Shown one piece after another: positions 1-8,404 of a stretch of DNA of 64,000 nt. How positions within the stretch are numbered: the first letter of the stretch is position 1; each line of letters opens with the position of its first letter. The position numbers and the translations under genes were made by a program. Location of the stretch: positions 152,667 through 216,666 of the forward strand of contig NZ_JAQQWU010000007.1 in assembly GCF_028610625.1 (NCBI RefSeq), read 5' to 3'. Source of the stretch: Guptibacillus spartinae. GTDB taxonomy: Bacteria; Bacillota; Bacilli; Bacillales; Guptibacillaceae. The notes beneath the pieces are model-generated. The model saw only the letters and a list, made by a program, of their open reading frames with translations, made no database searches and was not told the DNA's origin.

Positions 1-728
1 GTAGTAAAGAGGCTGATTTCAAACGTATACCTGATTTAAACGCACTAAAATATGGTGAAAAAGATGCCTATGTCCACCTGACATCAAATAATACAATTCA
101 CGGTACACAGTGGAAGAACTTCCCTCAGCATAAAGCGTCCACTTTTATTGCGGATATGTCGAGTGATATCTTGAGTCGATCTCTTCCGATTGATCAATTC
201 GGACTTATTTATGCTGGTGCCCAGAAAAACCTTGGACCAGCTGGAGTTACAGTTGTCATTTTGAAAAAAGATTTACTGTGTGAAATTCCTGATAATCTCC
301 CTACTATGTTAGACTATCGGACTCACGTTGATAAAAAGTCTCTTTATAACACCCCGCCATCTTTCGCGATCTATATGCTCTCTCTTGTCTTAGAATGGAC
401 GAAGGATAAAGGTGGTTTAGATGAAATAGAGAAAATGAACGCAGAGAAAACAAAATTACTTTATACCACCATTGATGGTAGCAAAGGATTCTACAGCGGA
501 ACAGCCGAGGCAGAAAGTCGTTCCTCTATGAATGTAACCTTTACTCTACCTAGTAAAGAGCTTGAAGAGCTGTTTCTTAAAGAAGCTGAAGAGGAAGGAT
601 TTGTTGGCCTGAAGGGCCATCGTTCTGTGGGCGGATGTCGTGCTTCCATTTATAACGCCGTTCCGATGGACTCTGTACGCGCTCTATGTGATTTTATGCA
701 TACGTTTCATCACAAACACAATATTTAA
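1..728 (+). CDS. serC: phosphoserine aminotransferase, 3' part only
   Basis: PLP-dependent enzyme of the phosphorylated serine pathway, converting 3-phosphohydroxypyruvate and glutamate to phosphoserine; it also serves vitamin B6 synthesis in some bacteria. The reading frame is open from base 3, so the 5' end lies outside the window and about 241 C-terminal residues remain. The motif AGAQKNLGPAG contains the lysine expected to hold PLP. The C-terminal part has GLKGHRSVGGCRASIYNA, which is typical of SerC. No terminator is visible after the stop; the trpP promoter region follows at once. The serC-trpP neighbourhood is like that in B. subtilis. Identification is secure. Confidence 0.96.
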   Translation, partial: SKEADFKRIPDLNALKYGEKDAYVHLTSNNTIHGTQWKNFPQHKASTFIADMSSDILSRSLPIDQFGLIYAGAQKNLGPAGVTVVILKKDLLCEIPDNLPTMLDYRTHVDKKSLYNTPPSFAIYMLSLVLEWTKDKGGLDEIEKMNAEKTKLLYTTIDGSKGFYSGTAEAESRSSMNVTFTLPSKELEELFLKEAEEEGFVGLKGHRSVGGCRASIYNAVPMDSVRALCDFMHTFHHKHNI

Positions 729-731
729 CAC

Positions 732-760
732 TTTTCAATAGGACCTTCGTTTGTTATGAT
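732..760 (+). promoter_or_regulatory. candidate sigma-A promoter of trpP
   Basis: TTTTCA (732-737), a 17-nt spacer and TATGAT (755-760). It lies between the serC stop and the GAG-rich trpP leader. Hexamers match consensus at 4/6 and 5/6. Judged by eye. Confidence 0.45.
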
Positions 761-804
761 ATACAAAATTAGTTCTTTCGCAGCAGGCACATAGCGCACT
801 GCTG

Positions 805-850
805 GAGAGAGCACCATCAAAAGATGGAGAATGAGATGAGAAGAGGAGAG
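805..850 (+). promoter_or_regulatory. predicted TRAP binding site over the trpP ribosome binding site
   Basis: GAG triplets lie at 805-807, 809-811, 827-829, 833-835, 838-840, 843-845 and 848-850. The last five are separated by 2-3 nt, the spacing wanted by the ring-shaped TRAP protein. The Shine-Dalgarno GAGGAGAG at 843-850 is built from the same triplets, so bound TRAP would cover it. In B. subtilis, trpP (yhaG) translation is known to be repressed by tryptophan-activated TRAP in this way. The site itself is seen; its use here is inferred. Confidence 0.75.
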
Positions 851-857
851 ATTTTTT

Positions 858-1376
858 ATGAAAACGAAAAATTTAGTACTAATGGCTTTACTGCTTGGGA
901 TCGGAACAATTCTGCACGCGATTATTCCTGGTTTAATTTCAGGAATGAAAAACGATATGCTTCTAACGATGATGTTTCTAGGAATCTTACTATTCCCCGA
1001 GCGTAAAAGCGTTCTAGTACTTGGTCTTGCAACTGGCGTAATATCTGCTGCAACTACTACCTTTCCTGGTGGACAGCTTGCAAACATGATTGATAAGCCC
1101 GTTACAGCGTTTGCCTTCTTCGGACTTTATCTTCTAATACAGCGTTTTGGACAGTCACTCATCACTGTTGGGATCCTAACCGCGATTGGAACAATGATTA
1201 GCGGTGCTATTTTCCTTGGAGCTGCACTTGTTTTCACAGGACTGCCTGGTGGCGCTGCATTTACAGGATTATTTTTAACTGTCGTTCTACCAACTGCTGC
1301 AGTAAATACCATTGCAATGGTACTAATCTTTCCAGTCGTTCAATCGATTCTTAAACGCACTAGTTTTGCTTTTTAA
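858..1376 (+). CDS. trpP: tryptophan transporter TrpP
   Basis: Predicted tryptophan importer of the inner membrane, 172 residues, made mostly of hydrophobic segments (about five helices), matching the small TrpP/YhaG family in length and in its N-terminus (MKTKNLVLMALLLGIGTILH). The start at 858 has a GAGGAGAG ribosome binding site 7 nt upstream, and this site is embedded in a row of GAG triplets that looks like a TRAP target. The gene follows serC, as it does in B. subtilis. It ends at a strong hairpin shared with the opposing gene. Function is from family knowledge and from the leader. Confidence 0.9.
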   Translation: MKTKNLVLMALLLGIGTILHAIIPGLISGMKNDMLLTMMFLGILLFPERKSVLVLGLATGVISAATTTFPGGQLANMIDKPVTAFAFFGLYLLIQRFGQSLITVGILTAIGTMISGAIFLGAALVFTGLPGGAAFTGLFLTVVLPTAAVNTIAMVLIFPVVQSILKRTSFAF

Positions 1377-1384
1377 ATGCAACA

Positions 1385-1413
1385 AAAATCCGGCCAAATT
1401 GGCCGGATTTTTT
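1385..1413. terminator. bidirectional terminator between trpP and the DUF1232 gene
   Basis: Stem AAATCCGGCCA / TGGCCGGATTT with a 3-nt loop, T-run on the plus side and A-run before it. It overlaps the end of the opposing gene. Confidence 0.9.
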
Positions 1414-1810
1414 ATATTTTTACACCCGTTTCCCACTCACGAAACTTTTCTAATTCATTCTTTAATTGCCCTGCTACAAACCCAATCACAGCCACATCGT
1501 CTAGTAAACCGATACCAGCTAATAAATCTGGCACTGCATCAATCGGACTCACGAAATAAAGAAGGGCTCCTACAATCAGGATGACAGATTTTTTGGAGAT
1601 ATCGCGATAGCGACCTTTTCGAACTTCTTGAACAAGCCGCGAAAAGGTTTTTACATCAACCCACATATCATCCATTCCTTTACGACCTTTATAAAGAGCT
1701 CCCTTTTTTAACGATTCAACTGAAATCTCCTGCATTTGGTCTTTATCTTTCATCACGGATACAGCTTTCTTAGTCATTCGTTTAAAAACACTTTTTACCA
1801 TTCGATTCAT
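1412..1810 (-). CDS. YkvA-type DUF1232 membrane protein
   Basis: A 132-residue protein with the DUF1232 core near its C-terminus: a hydrophobic segment followed by YFVSPIDAVPDLLAGIGLLDDVAVIG, in which PxDxxPD and DD are the family hallmarks. The role of this family is unknown. The start at 1810 is preferred over an upstream in-frame codon at 1855 because AAAGGAG lies just before it. The N-terminal half is basic and probably cytoplasmic. It is transcribed toward trpP and shares its terminator. The family call is confident, the function is not known. Confidence 0.85.
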   Translation of the reverse strand: MNRMVKSVFKRMTKKAVSVMKDKDQMQEISVESLKKGALYKGRKGMDDMWVDVKTFSRLVQEVRKGRYRDISKKSVILIVGALLYFVSPIDAVPDLLAGIGLLDDVAVIGFVAGQLKNELEKFREWETGVKI

Positions 1811-1933
1811 AGTGTCACGCTCCTTTGTTACCCTTCTCTCTATAAGATACCTCAAATGAGCGTGTTTCTAACCATGAAAGTGAATTTTTTATGTTTGCGA
1901 CTTGAAACACATGGGGAAAATATGAAAGCGTCG

Positions 1934-2131
1934 CTAGAAAACAAGCATCGCCATCGAAATGCCAAGTACTAGAAAAACAAGGGCGCAAGTTCCAAACAAA
2001 TAAGCACTTTTTTGTTTGCGAATCATTTGGTCATTGTGAAAAGAATATTTTCTAATAAGTAATAAGCGACTAACCATAGCGGTTAATAATAAACTACCAG
2101 CTGCTATAAGGAAAAAAATAAATCCAGCCAT
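1934..2131 (-). CDS. small two-helix membrane protein
   Basis: 65 residues with an N-terminal hydrophobic helix (AGFIFFLIAAGSLLLTAM), a short basic and polar linker (about residues 24-43) and a C-terminal helix (YLFGTCALVFLVLGISMAMLVF). GGGAGGGG lies 5-6 nt before the start, which supports a real gene. I do not recognise a named family. It lies between the DUF1232 gene and yhaH, divergent from the latter. No signal peptide cleavage site is evident. Confidence 0.7.
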   Translation of the reverse strand: MAGFIFFLIAAGSLLLTAMVSRLLLIRKYSFHNDQMIRKQKSAYLFGTCALVFLVLGISMAMLVF

Positions 2132-2299
2132 ACCCGTCCCCTCCCATTACCTTAGCTTATAGTTTAAGATATATGTACAAAAAACTGTTTTCATAACCTG
2201 ATAGAATAATGAACAAATGAAGCAGGATTTTTGTTGGAGACGGCGAACTTATGTGTTTAAGTGCCCATATAAGGATTAGGATCGGAAAGGATGAGCATC

Positions 2300-2668
2300 A
2301 TGGGGAAAACGAAAACGTTACTAACAGGCTTTATATTTGGAGGAGTGGTTTCCGCTGCTTCTGTCTTATTAACAACGCCTAAATCAGGAAAAGAACTAAT
2401 CGCTGAAACGAAGGTTAAACGCGATGACATAAAGGAAGGACTTTTAAAGCTTAAAAGCGATTTGAATGAACTCACTGCTCAAGTGAAGCAGCTGTCTTCT
2501 GAAGGCAAAGAAGTGATTCAAGAAGTAGCTGCAGATCTGAAGCGTTCGATTACTTCCTATCAAGAAGATATTCAACCTAATTTAACAAGATTGAAAGAAG
2601 ATGTAGAAGAAATGCAGAAAACGATTGAAACAGTTAAAGATGAAGTAAACAGTCCGGCTTCGAAATAG
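2300..2668 (+). CDS. yhaH: YtxH-domain protein YhaH
   Basis: 122 residues. The N-terminus (MGKTKTLLTGFIFGGVVSAA) is the glycine-rich hydrophobic YtxH-type segment, followed by LLTTPKSGKEL and a long charged coiled-coil-like tail. The family is membrane-associated and linked to general stress; its biochemical role is unknown. An in-frame ATG at 2291 directly abuts the GGAAAGG ribosome binding site, while 2300 lies 9 nt after it, so 2300 is chosen. The gene stands just upstream of scoC, as in B. subtilis, but a terminator separates them. Confidence 0.85.
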   Translation: MGKTKTLLTGFIFGGVVSAASVLLTTPKSGKELIAETKVKRDDIKEGLLKLKSDLNELTAQVKQLSSEGKEVIQEVAADLKRSITSYQEDIQPNLTRLKEDVEEMQKTIETVKDEVNSPASK

Positions 2669-2679
2669 CCGGTTTTTTT
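2654..2679 (+). terminator. terminator of yhaH
   Basis: CCGGCT / AGCCGG hairpin with a 7-nt loop and a run of seven T; the stem includes the yhaH stop codon. Confidence 0.85.
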
Positions 2680-2739
2680 ACAGACGATCAACAATATTCT
2701 AATATAGCTTGAATAAGTGAGATGAAAAGGAGGGCCTTT

Positions 2740-3312
2740 ATGAAGGAAGAACAGGAAATATCGATTCAAGAAGCGATGATTTTCAGTCATCGTATTGGCC
2801 AATTGAGTAAAGCACTCTGGAAATCCGTTGAACGTGACTGGCAAGAATGGTTAAAGCCCTTTGACCTCAACATTAATGAACATCATATCCTCTCCATTGC
2901 TTATCATCTTGACGGGTCTTCTATCTCTGATATTGCCAAATTTGGCGTGATGCACGTTTCCACCGCTTTTAATTTCTCTAAAAAACTGGAATCTAGAGCA
3001 CTTCTTACATTTTCAAAAAAAGAGAATGATAAACGCAATACATATGTACAGCTTACTGAAAAAGGTGAGAAGTTGTTGCAGGAAACGTGGAAACATTATT
3101 CACCAAATCGTGATAGTGTCTTAAAAGCTTCCATGCCAATTCGAGACCTTTATGGGAAATTCCCAGAATTCACAGAAATGATGTGTGTGATTAAAGGACT
3201 TTATGGAGAAGATTTTATGGAAATCTTCCAAAAGTCATTTACCAAGCTTGAGAGTGAATTCTCAAAAGAATTCACAAACCAGGATGATGAAGAACAGTTA
3301 AACTCGTATTAA
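2740..3312 (+). CDS. scoC: transition-state regulator ScoC (Hpr), MarR family
   Basis: 190-residue winged-helix DNA-binding protein. In B. subtilis ScoC represses protease, peptide-transport and sporulation genes during the transition to stationary phase. MarR-type features seen: a helix pair in [29 protein letters not shown], the recognition region [17 protein letters not shown], and the wing [17 protein letters not shown]. The start at 2740 has AAGGAGGG 5 nt upstream; an in-frame codon at 2722 lacks a site. The last 4 nt overlap the convergent yhaI gene, the same arrangement as in B. subtilis. The acidic C-terminal tail is usual for this family. Confidence 0.93.
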   Translation: MKEEQEISIQEAMIFSHRIGQLSKALWKSVERDWQEWLKPFDLNINEHHILSIAYHLDGSSISDIAKFGVMHVSTAFNFSKKLESRALLTFSKKENDKRNTYVQLTEKGEKLLQETWKHYSPNRDSVLKASMPIRDLYGKFPEFTEMMCVIKGLYGEDFMEIFQKSFTKLESEFSKEFTNQDDEEQLNSY

Positions 3313-3650
3313 CGGTAAGGGGAAACTTTTAGGAGCGTCTCCATAAGTTCTCTGTACGTCTCCTCCTGAGCAAGCAGGGCTTTAATGGTTGTCAATGGAT
3401 CTAATTTAATCGTTAACATTCCTACGAAATGCGTGAGCAACGTAGAACGGTTTAAGAGACCTTCTTCGATTTGTTCATGCATTTTTTGATTTACTTCTAC
3501 ACATAATTGAAACACTTCTGTCACCTCAGCCTCGGTTAACCCTCTGTCAATCACAAGGCGATAAAATGGGTAATCCCCTTCCTCCTCCATTTTAGCAAGT
3601 AAGCGCATATGAAACTCAATTCGATCTAATCTTTTGTGGATAGCTTCCAT
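3309..3650 (-). CDS. yhaI: DUF1878 family protein YhaI
   Basis: 113-residue soluble, mainly helical protein ([20 protein letters not shown] at the N-terminus). It corresponds to YhaI of B. subtilis by position, convergent with scoC, and by length. The function is unknown. TAAGGAG lies 9 nt before the start. Its 3' end overlaps scoC by 4 nt, so the two transcripts would be antisense to each other at their ends. Confidence 0.82.
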   Translation of the reverse strand: MEAIHKRLDRIEFHMRLLAKMEEEGDYPFYRLVIDRGLTEAEVTEVFQLCVEVNQKMHEQIEEGLLNRSTLLTHFVGMLTIKLDPLTTIKALLAQEETYRELMETLLKVSPYR

Positions 3651-3800
3651 GTTAACTTAACTCCTTACGTTGCGATCAATTGTACTTATAGTTTACCGGA
3701 ACAGGATATAAATTGAAATGTATTTTCCAGACTAATCCAGCGCGAAAAAGCGCTGATTTTGTCTAAAAGATTTCGACTTATTTCTTTACAAAAAAACGTG

Positions 3801-3829
3801 TTGATTTCTTACGAGAATCGCTGTACAGT
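3801..3829 (+). promoter_or_regulatory. candidate promoter of the DUF3267 gene
   Basis: TTGATT (3801-3806), 17-nt spacer, TACAGT (3824-3829), about 60 nt before the start codon. Confidence 0.4.
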
Positions 3830-3887
3830 ATACGAGTATTCACTATAACATGAACCCACATGAAAGTTACGGAAGCAGGTGATTCTT

Positions 3888-4433
3888 ATGAATTGTTGGA
3901 AATCGATTTACCTAAATCGTGAATTCGGAACACATCGATTAACGATCTTTTCGATGCTGTTAACACTACTCTATTTTATTGCATTTTATCTCGTGTTCAG
4001 TATGTTATACCCGACAACAAAACATGCGATTGTACCGATACTACCGTTTCTCGGTTCCCTGGCTGTCCTTTTTCCGATTCATAAGCTCATTCACTGGCTT
4101 CCTTTAACATTAGCCGGATTAAAAGCGACAATGAAATTAGAAAAAGGATTTGTCCTAGTACCGATGATGCGCTGTGAAACGTGCAGTCCTATTTCGCGAA
4201 ATCTATTTTTAATTGCAGCTCTTGCGCCAGCCATTACGATTACAAGTGCTGCCATTATTGCATCAGTTTACATGCCAACTTATGTTTCATTTTTCTCTAT
4301 TCTGGCTGCCATAAATCTCGGTTTTAGCTTTAGCGACTTTCTCTACGCCTCTCAAGTGCTTCGCGCACCAAAGAATGCTTATGTAGAAGATCGCAGCGAA
4401 GGTTTTCACATCCTAATTAAACGAGCATCTTAA
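3888..4433 (+). CDS. DUF3267-type integral membrane protein
   Basis: About 181 residues with four predicted membrane segments. After the second segment comes PIHKLIHWLPL; DUF3267 proteins carry a zincin-like HExxH at this place, but here the glutamate position is lysine (HKLIH), so peptidase activity is doubtful. The C-terminal half has ISRNLFLIAALAPAITITS and a final SDFLYASQVLRAPKNAYVED, which fits the family. B. subtilis has a comparable gene in this region. A GTG nine bases upstream (3879) is possible, but AGGTGAT is better spaced from 3888. Ends at a strong terminator. Family call moderately sure. Confidence 0.72.
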   Translation: MNCWKSIYLNREFGTHRLTIFSMLLTLLYFIAFYLVFSMLYPTTKHAIVPILPFLGSLAVLFPIHKLIHWLPLTLAGLKATMKLEKGFVLVPMMRCETCSPISRNLFLIAALAPAITITSAAIIASVYMPTYVSFFSILAAINLGFSFSDFLYASQVLRAPKNAYVEDRSEGFHILIKRAS

Positions 4434-4464
4434 GCTACTTCGAATAAAATTATGAAGAAATACT

Positions 4465-4505
4465 AAAAGAACAGAGCGCTAAAACTCAGCGCTCTGTTCT
4501 TTTAC
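4465..4505. terminator. bidirectional terminator, perfect 16-bp stem
   Basis: AAAAGAACAGAGCGCT pairs perfectly with 4488-4503 around a 7-nt loop. T-runs exist on both strands, so it can serve both convergent genes. Confidence 0.9.
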
Positions 4506-4573
4506 TTTTGCCTGGCAGTCAGCAGTATTGAATTCTCATTAGACTTCCTTCATAATAATGTTAGGACAACGTG

Positions 4574-5170
4574 CTAATTAATAGGATAGTAGGCATCAAA
4601 GATAATTTCATCATTAGGAAGATCAAATGATTTCGCTTTAAGCTTCATATCATTTTTTAATTCTAATTCGCTTACAGCCATATAGATTGTCCCTTCATCT
4701 GAATCAATTGTAATTTCAGGCGGCAACGATGCCTGCTTTTTTATAAAGGAAAGAACTTTATCACTTGGGAGTTCCAGTAAACCAATTTGAAAAGATTTTT
4801 CTTTTAATAAAAGATCACCATTTGGCTGTACCTGAGGCTCGAATTTAAGAAAGAAGTCAACTTTCCGATCAAAAATCGTCACGTACCCTTGAAAAGTTGC
4901 AAGCTCATCAAGATTAACGCTATATCCGATGTTCTTTTGTTTCTCACTATACTTTTCAAGTTCTTGATTAATGATCTCATTCAATTCATCTTTTTTCATC
5001 TGAATCGAAAATGTCGTTTCAAAAGGTTCTTTTGTATTTTTATCATTTGAGAGTTTGGCAATCTCACTTTCAGGAAAATAGTATTGATAGAATCCTACTA
5101 CTCCTGCAAAAATGAGGATGACAGCAGCTAAGAGAATGAGAAAGGCTGCCTTCCATCGGTTTTTAAACAT
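4574..5170 (-). CDS. YpmS family protein (DUF2140)
   Basis: 198 residues: a basic start, one N-terminal membrane anchor (about residues 8-28) and an extracytoplasmic beta-rich domain. Family landmarks are FSIQMKKDELNEIINQEL near residue 55, FFLKFEPQVQPNGDLLLKEKSFQIGLLELP, and a C-terminal LKNDMKLKAKSFDLPNDEI. YpmS-type proteins have no established function. AAGGAGC lies 8 nt before the start. It is a single gene facing the DUF3267 gene across the terminator. Confidence 0.82.
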   Translation of the reverse strand: MFKNRWKAAFLILLAAVILIFAGVVGFYQYYFPESEIAKLSNDKNTKEPFETTFSIQMKKDELNEIINQELEKYSEKQKNIGYSVNLDELATFQGYVTIFDRKVDFFLKFEPQVQPNGDLLLKEKSFQIGLLELPSDKVLSFIKKQASLPPEITIDSDEGTIYMAVSELELKNDMKLKAKSFDLPNDEIIFDAYYPIN

Positions 5171-5287
5171 TGTAACAGCTCCTTATGGGACGAATATTTT
5201 CCATGATACTACGGATTCAAAGATAAGTTAAAGAAAATCGTTATATATTTCTTCGAATTAACGAAATGGACTCTGGGAGGTTCTTAC

Positions 5288-5476
5288 ATGACCATTATTG
5301 GAATATTCTTCATTTTATTTGCAACATTTATTCTAGTGACATTTAACTCTATGACGAATGCTCTATGCTTGAAGAAAAACATTCCTGAAGAAAAACAGCC
5401 AAACGTTTTTAGAACAATTAATGTTCTGATCACGATTCTGCTTATTTCTTCTTATGTAGAAGTTTTATTCACGTAG
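5288..5476 (+). CDS. small two-helix membrane protein
   Basis: 62 residues: helix one in IIGIFFILFATFILVTFN, a short loop with NIPEEKQPNVFR, and helix two in INVLITILLISSYVEVLF. GGGAGG stands before the ATG and a terminator follows, so it is a monocistronic gene. I do not recognise a named family. Confidence 0.7.
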   Translation: MTIIGIFFILFATFILVTFNSMTNALCLKKNIPEEKQPNVFRTINVLITILLISSYVEVLFT

Positions 5477-5502
5477 ACCCAATAAGCACCCATTCATGCT
5501 CG

Positions 5503-5536
5503 AAAAAGATGAGGCAATCAGCCTCATCTTTTTTTA
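5503..5536 (+). terminator. terminator of the small membrane gene
   Basis: AAAAGATGAGGC / GCCTCATCTTTT around AATCA, then more T. Confidence 0.88.
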
Positions 5537-5646
5537 TTGCCTTTACAATTACCATTCTAAAAGAAAAGATGACCCTAATTGAATTATATCAACTTCACAT
5601 AAAACCTGCCTGTTTTGTGTAATTTTTCTCATATTTCCAATTCAAT

Positions 5647-5676
5647 TTAACTTCACATATCTTTCTATGCTATAGT
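5647..5676 (+). promoter_or_regulatory. candidate promoter of prsA
   Basis: TTAACT (5647-5652), 18-nt spacer, TATAGT (5671-5676) preceded by TGC, an extended -10. Confidence 0.5.
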
Positions 5677-5732
5677 ATTAACTGTATCACAATATTGTTA
5701 AATTTAACTAACCCTTTAGGAGTGTATACTTG

Positions 5733-6647
5733 ATGAAAAAAATGTTCATTATGCTTTCTGCTTTAATCGCTTTACTTGCGATCTCTGCTTGTAGCAACGA
5801 TTCAGGAGATAATTCAGAAGCAGTTGTTGAAACAAGTGCTGGAAATGTAACACAGGAAGAATTTTATCAAGCACTAAAAGATCAAGCAGGTGAATCTGTA
5901 CTAAGCGATCTTGTCCAAACAAAAATTCTAGAAGATAAATATGATGTTTCTGATAAAGAAGTTGAGAAAGAACTTGATAAAATCAAAGAAAATTTTGAAA
6001 CAGATGAGCAGCTTGAACAAGCCCTTCAATCAAATGGATACAAAGACATTGAACAATTTAAAGTGGATGTTAGAAAGCAGCTACTTGCTCAAAAAGCAGC
6101 TACAGATGGTGTAGAAGTAACTGATGAAAAACTTAAGAAGTTCTATGAAGATAACAAGGATCTTTTCACAGAACTTGAAGCAAGTCATATTCTAGTTGAC
6201 GATGAAGAAACAGCGAAAGAAGTTCAAAAGAAATTGGAAGACGGCGGAGACTTTGCTAAACTTGCAAAAGAGTATTCAAAAGATGGATCAGCTGAAAATG
6301 GTGGCGATCTAGGTGTCTTCAAAAAAGGGGACATGGTTGCGGAATTCGAAGAAGCTGCTTTTGCTTTGAAAGAAGGCGAAGTAAGTGATATCGTTCAATC
6401 ACAATTTGGCTATCACATTATTAAGCTTAAGAAAAAGACGGTTATGTCATTCGAAGATGCAAAAGATCAAGTAGAAGAACAGTACATGCTTCAAAACGCA
6501 AAAGACGTTCCTACCGTTATTGATGAGCTGATCAAAGAGTCTGATATTAAAGTAAAAGACGATCAGTTTAAAGATCTCTTCAAAAAAGAAGAGTCAAAAG
6601 ATAACGCTGAAACTGATAAATCTGATGAGTCAAAATCAGAAGAATAA
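5733..6647 (+). CDS. prsA: foldase lipoprotein PrsA, parvulin-type peptidyl-prolyl isomerase
   Basis: Membrane-anchored chaperone that helps exported proteins fold outside the cell. A signal peptide ends in the lipobox AISAC, with the lipidated cysteine at residue 20. The N-terminal chaperone part is charged and helical. The parvulin domain starts at ELEASHILVDDEETAKEV and contains KEYSKDGSAENGGDLGVF and QFGYHIIKL. The C-terminus is a low-complexity lysine, glutamate and serine tail. A TTG three bases upstream (5730) is an alternative start; AGGAG is 7 nt before it and 10 nt before the ATG. Monocistronic with its own terminator. Essential in B. subtilis. Confidence 0.96.
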   Translation: MKKMFIMLSALIALLAISACSNDSGDNSEAVVETSAGNVTQEEFYQALKDQAGESVLSDLVQTKILEDKYDVSDKEVEKELDKIKENFETDEQLEQALQSNGYKDIEQFKVDVRKQLLAQKAATDGVEVTDEKLKKFYEDNKDLFTELEASHILVDDEETAKEVQKKLEDGGDFAKLAKEYSKDGSAENGGDLGVFKKGDMVAEFEEAAFALKEGEVSDIVQSQFGYHIIKLKKKTVMSFEDAKDQVEEQYMLQNAKDVPTVIDELIKESDIKVKDDQFKDLFKKEESKDNAETDKSDESKSEE

Positions 6648-6652
6648 CAGTT

Positions 6653-6688
6653 AAAGGACGAGAGGGCTGAGCCCTCTCGTCCTTTTAT
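6653..6688. terminator. bidirectional terminator between prsA and yhaL
   Basis: AAAGGACGAGAGGGC pairs perfectly with 6671-6685 around a 3-nt loop, then TT. Confidence 0.9.
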
Positions 6689-6693
6689 TATTT

Positions 6694-6969
6694 CTATTCC
6701 GGTAACCTTTGTTTTCTTCGCTCACGCTCTTCTTCCATTCTCTCCACATATACCTTGCCTTCTTCTTCAATATGAACCTGATCAATCTTCCTCTCTTCAG
6801 CTGTTAGTTGCATTGTCTTATAACCACTATAGACAATACCGGCTAGTACAAAGTAGATCCACCAGGGAAATTGAGAAAATACGCCTGATAACGTGGCCGA
6901 TATTTCTGTCAGCTGAAATAAACTAAGAACGAATAGAAAACCTAGAAGAATAAGTACACCTTTCCTCAT
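6694..6969 (-). CDS. yhaL: sporulation protein YhaL-like
   Basis: 91 residues: two hydrophobic segments (GVLILLGFLFVLSLFQL and WWIYFVLAGIVYSGYKTM), then a highly charged tail rich in E, R and K. YhaL in B. subtilis is a small sporulation membrane protein next to prsA, and both position and layout agree. The start at 6969 has AAGGAAG 8 nt upstream; an in-frame ATG at 7002 has no site. The exact role of YhaL is not established. Confidence 0.75.
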   Translation of the reverse strand: MRKGVLILLGFLFVLSLFQLTEISATLSGVFSQFPWWIYFVLAGIVYSGYKTMQLTAEERKIDQVHIEEEGKVYVERMEEERERRKQRLPE

Positions 6970-7051
6970 CCCAAGCACTTCCTTTCTTTCGTACAAGCTC
7001 ATTCAATTACTACAATTTATGTGGATGGGAGAGGAATTATGCCAGTAACCG

Positions 7052-8326
7052 TTAGGAACGATTGAATGCCAATTTGTCACTCATACTAAACATCACATAA
7101 TAAAGGAAACCGGCACTCACTGCTAGAAAACTGATCACATAAAACGTCCACTGAAACCCTAGTATAGCTGTAAGCGGTATTGCAGCTGGTGCAAGCGTTC
7201 TACCAATTGTAAAGCGCAGACTTGCCGCTGCAAAATACTGTCCACGCATATGCTCAGGTGCCAGACGTGATACAAATCCTTCTTGAATCCCTACGACCAT
7301 TAGCTCTCCCATCGTAAAAACAAACATAGCGATGACAAGAAGCCAGACAGAAGTAACATTTCCGAATAAGATCATACTTACCGCATAAATCAGGCAAGAG
7401 ATGATAAATACATTTCGTTCTCTAAACTGATTCATCTTACTCGTCATATAAACAGTGAGTAACGCTACCAGTAGACCATTCTCTGATATGAGCCAGCTGA
7501 AGATCCGATTTCCATCCGCTATGACAGAAGTGCCTAGAAAATTCAAAACTGCTTGCTCTGGCACTTTTTCACTTAAATAAACAGCAATTAATAAATCGAG
7601 TTGCATAAATGTTTGGGCAACAAGAACACCAGCTAAAATAAACAATAGAAATATTTTGTCTTTTGCAATCACACGATAGTCTTGAAGCTGGGTCCAAATA
7701 AACTTCGTCCATTTAGTAGAAGAATCAGTAACAAGACTTTTGTTTCTCTTCTCAGGAGCAGTTTCACGAATAAAAATGGCAATTAACACAGCCAGAGAAA
7801 AGCTGACGAGAGCAGCAATTAATAGTAAACTAAATCGATGCTGAAAGAAGAATAGGCCACCTAAAATGGGTCCGACAACCACTGAAATATTGAGCGCCGT
7901 ATAAAAAACAGCAAATACGGTATTCCGATCCTTTTCTTCCACAACATCGGCGACCATAGCATGGCTCGCCGGCCAATACAAGGAGCCGAATATGCCAAGA
8001 ATCGAAAAACTGATAAACGTTAACATCGGCGAATCGAACCAGGGGGAATTTGCAAATGCGAAAACAATAAACGTTAGCCCCTGCCCCACAGCAGAAAGAA
8101 ACATCATTTGTTTTCTTCCATATTGATCAGCACAATATCCACCAACTAAATTAGCAATAACTGCAACAACTTGAGATAACACTAGTAAAAGGCCCGCCAT
8201 TCCTTTTCCGAAAGAATCGGAAAAATAAATCGCCATGAAAGGGAAAAACATCCAGAATAGAATGTTCATCATACCTTCCCCAAATAGTCTAATTTTTAAA
8301 TTTCGATCCCACTCTCTTATTCTCAT
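7052..8326 (-). CDS. MFS transporter, drug-efflux type
   Basis: About 424 residues and 12 membrane segments, in two halves. The loop after helix 2 has GGYCADQYGRKQMM, the classic MFS motif A (GxxxDxxGRR/K), and the helix 4-5 region has SILGIFGSLYWPASHAMVADVV. Substrate cannot be read from the sequence; such transporters usually export drugs or metabolites using the proton gradient. The ATG at 8326 lies 6 nt after GGCGGAGG, whereas the upstream ATG at 8332 abuts it. It stands alone between yhaL and yhaM. No terminator is seen between it and yhaM. Confidence 0.85.
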   Translation of the reverse strand: MRIREWDRNLKIRLFGEGMMNILFWMFFPFMAIYFSDSFGKGMAGLLLVLSQVVAVIANLVGGYCADQYGRKQMMFLSAVGQGLTFIVFAFANSPWFDSPMLTFISFSILGIFGSLYWPASHAMVADVVEEKDRNTVFAVFYTALNISVVVGPILGGLFFFQHRFSLLLIAALVSFSLAVLIAIFIRETAPEKRNKSLVTDSSTKWTKFIWTQLQDYRVIAKDKIFLLFILAGVLVAQTFMQLDLLIAVYLSEKVPEQAVLNFLGTSVIADGNRIFSWLISENGLLVALLTVYMTSKMNQFRERNVFIISCLIYAVSMILFGNVTSVWLLVIAMFVFTMGELMVVGIQEGFVSRLAPEHMRGQYFAAASLRFTIGRTLAPAAIPLTAILGFQWTFYVISFLAVSAGFLYYVMFSMSDKLAFNRS

Positions 8327-8404
8327 ATCCATCCTCCGCCGTTTCTTTCATCTCCAAAAAAAGAGAAACCGCTCAATGAACGATTCCCCTTCCATTATCT
8401 TGCT

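Noticed and set aside
824..1006. 60-codon plus-strand frame overlapping the trpP start
   Set aside because: It runs through the TRAP site and trpP in another frame, without its own ribosome binding site or a sensible protein pattern.
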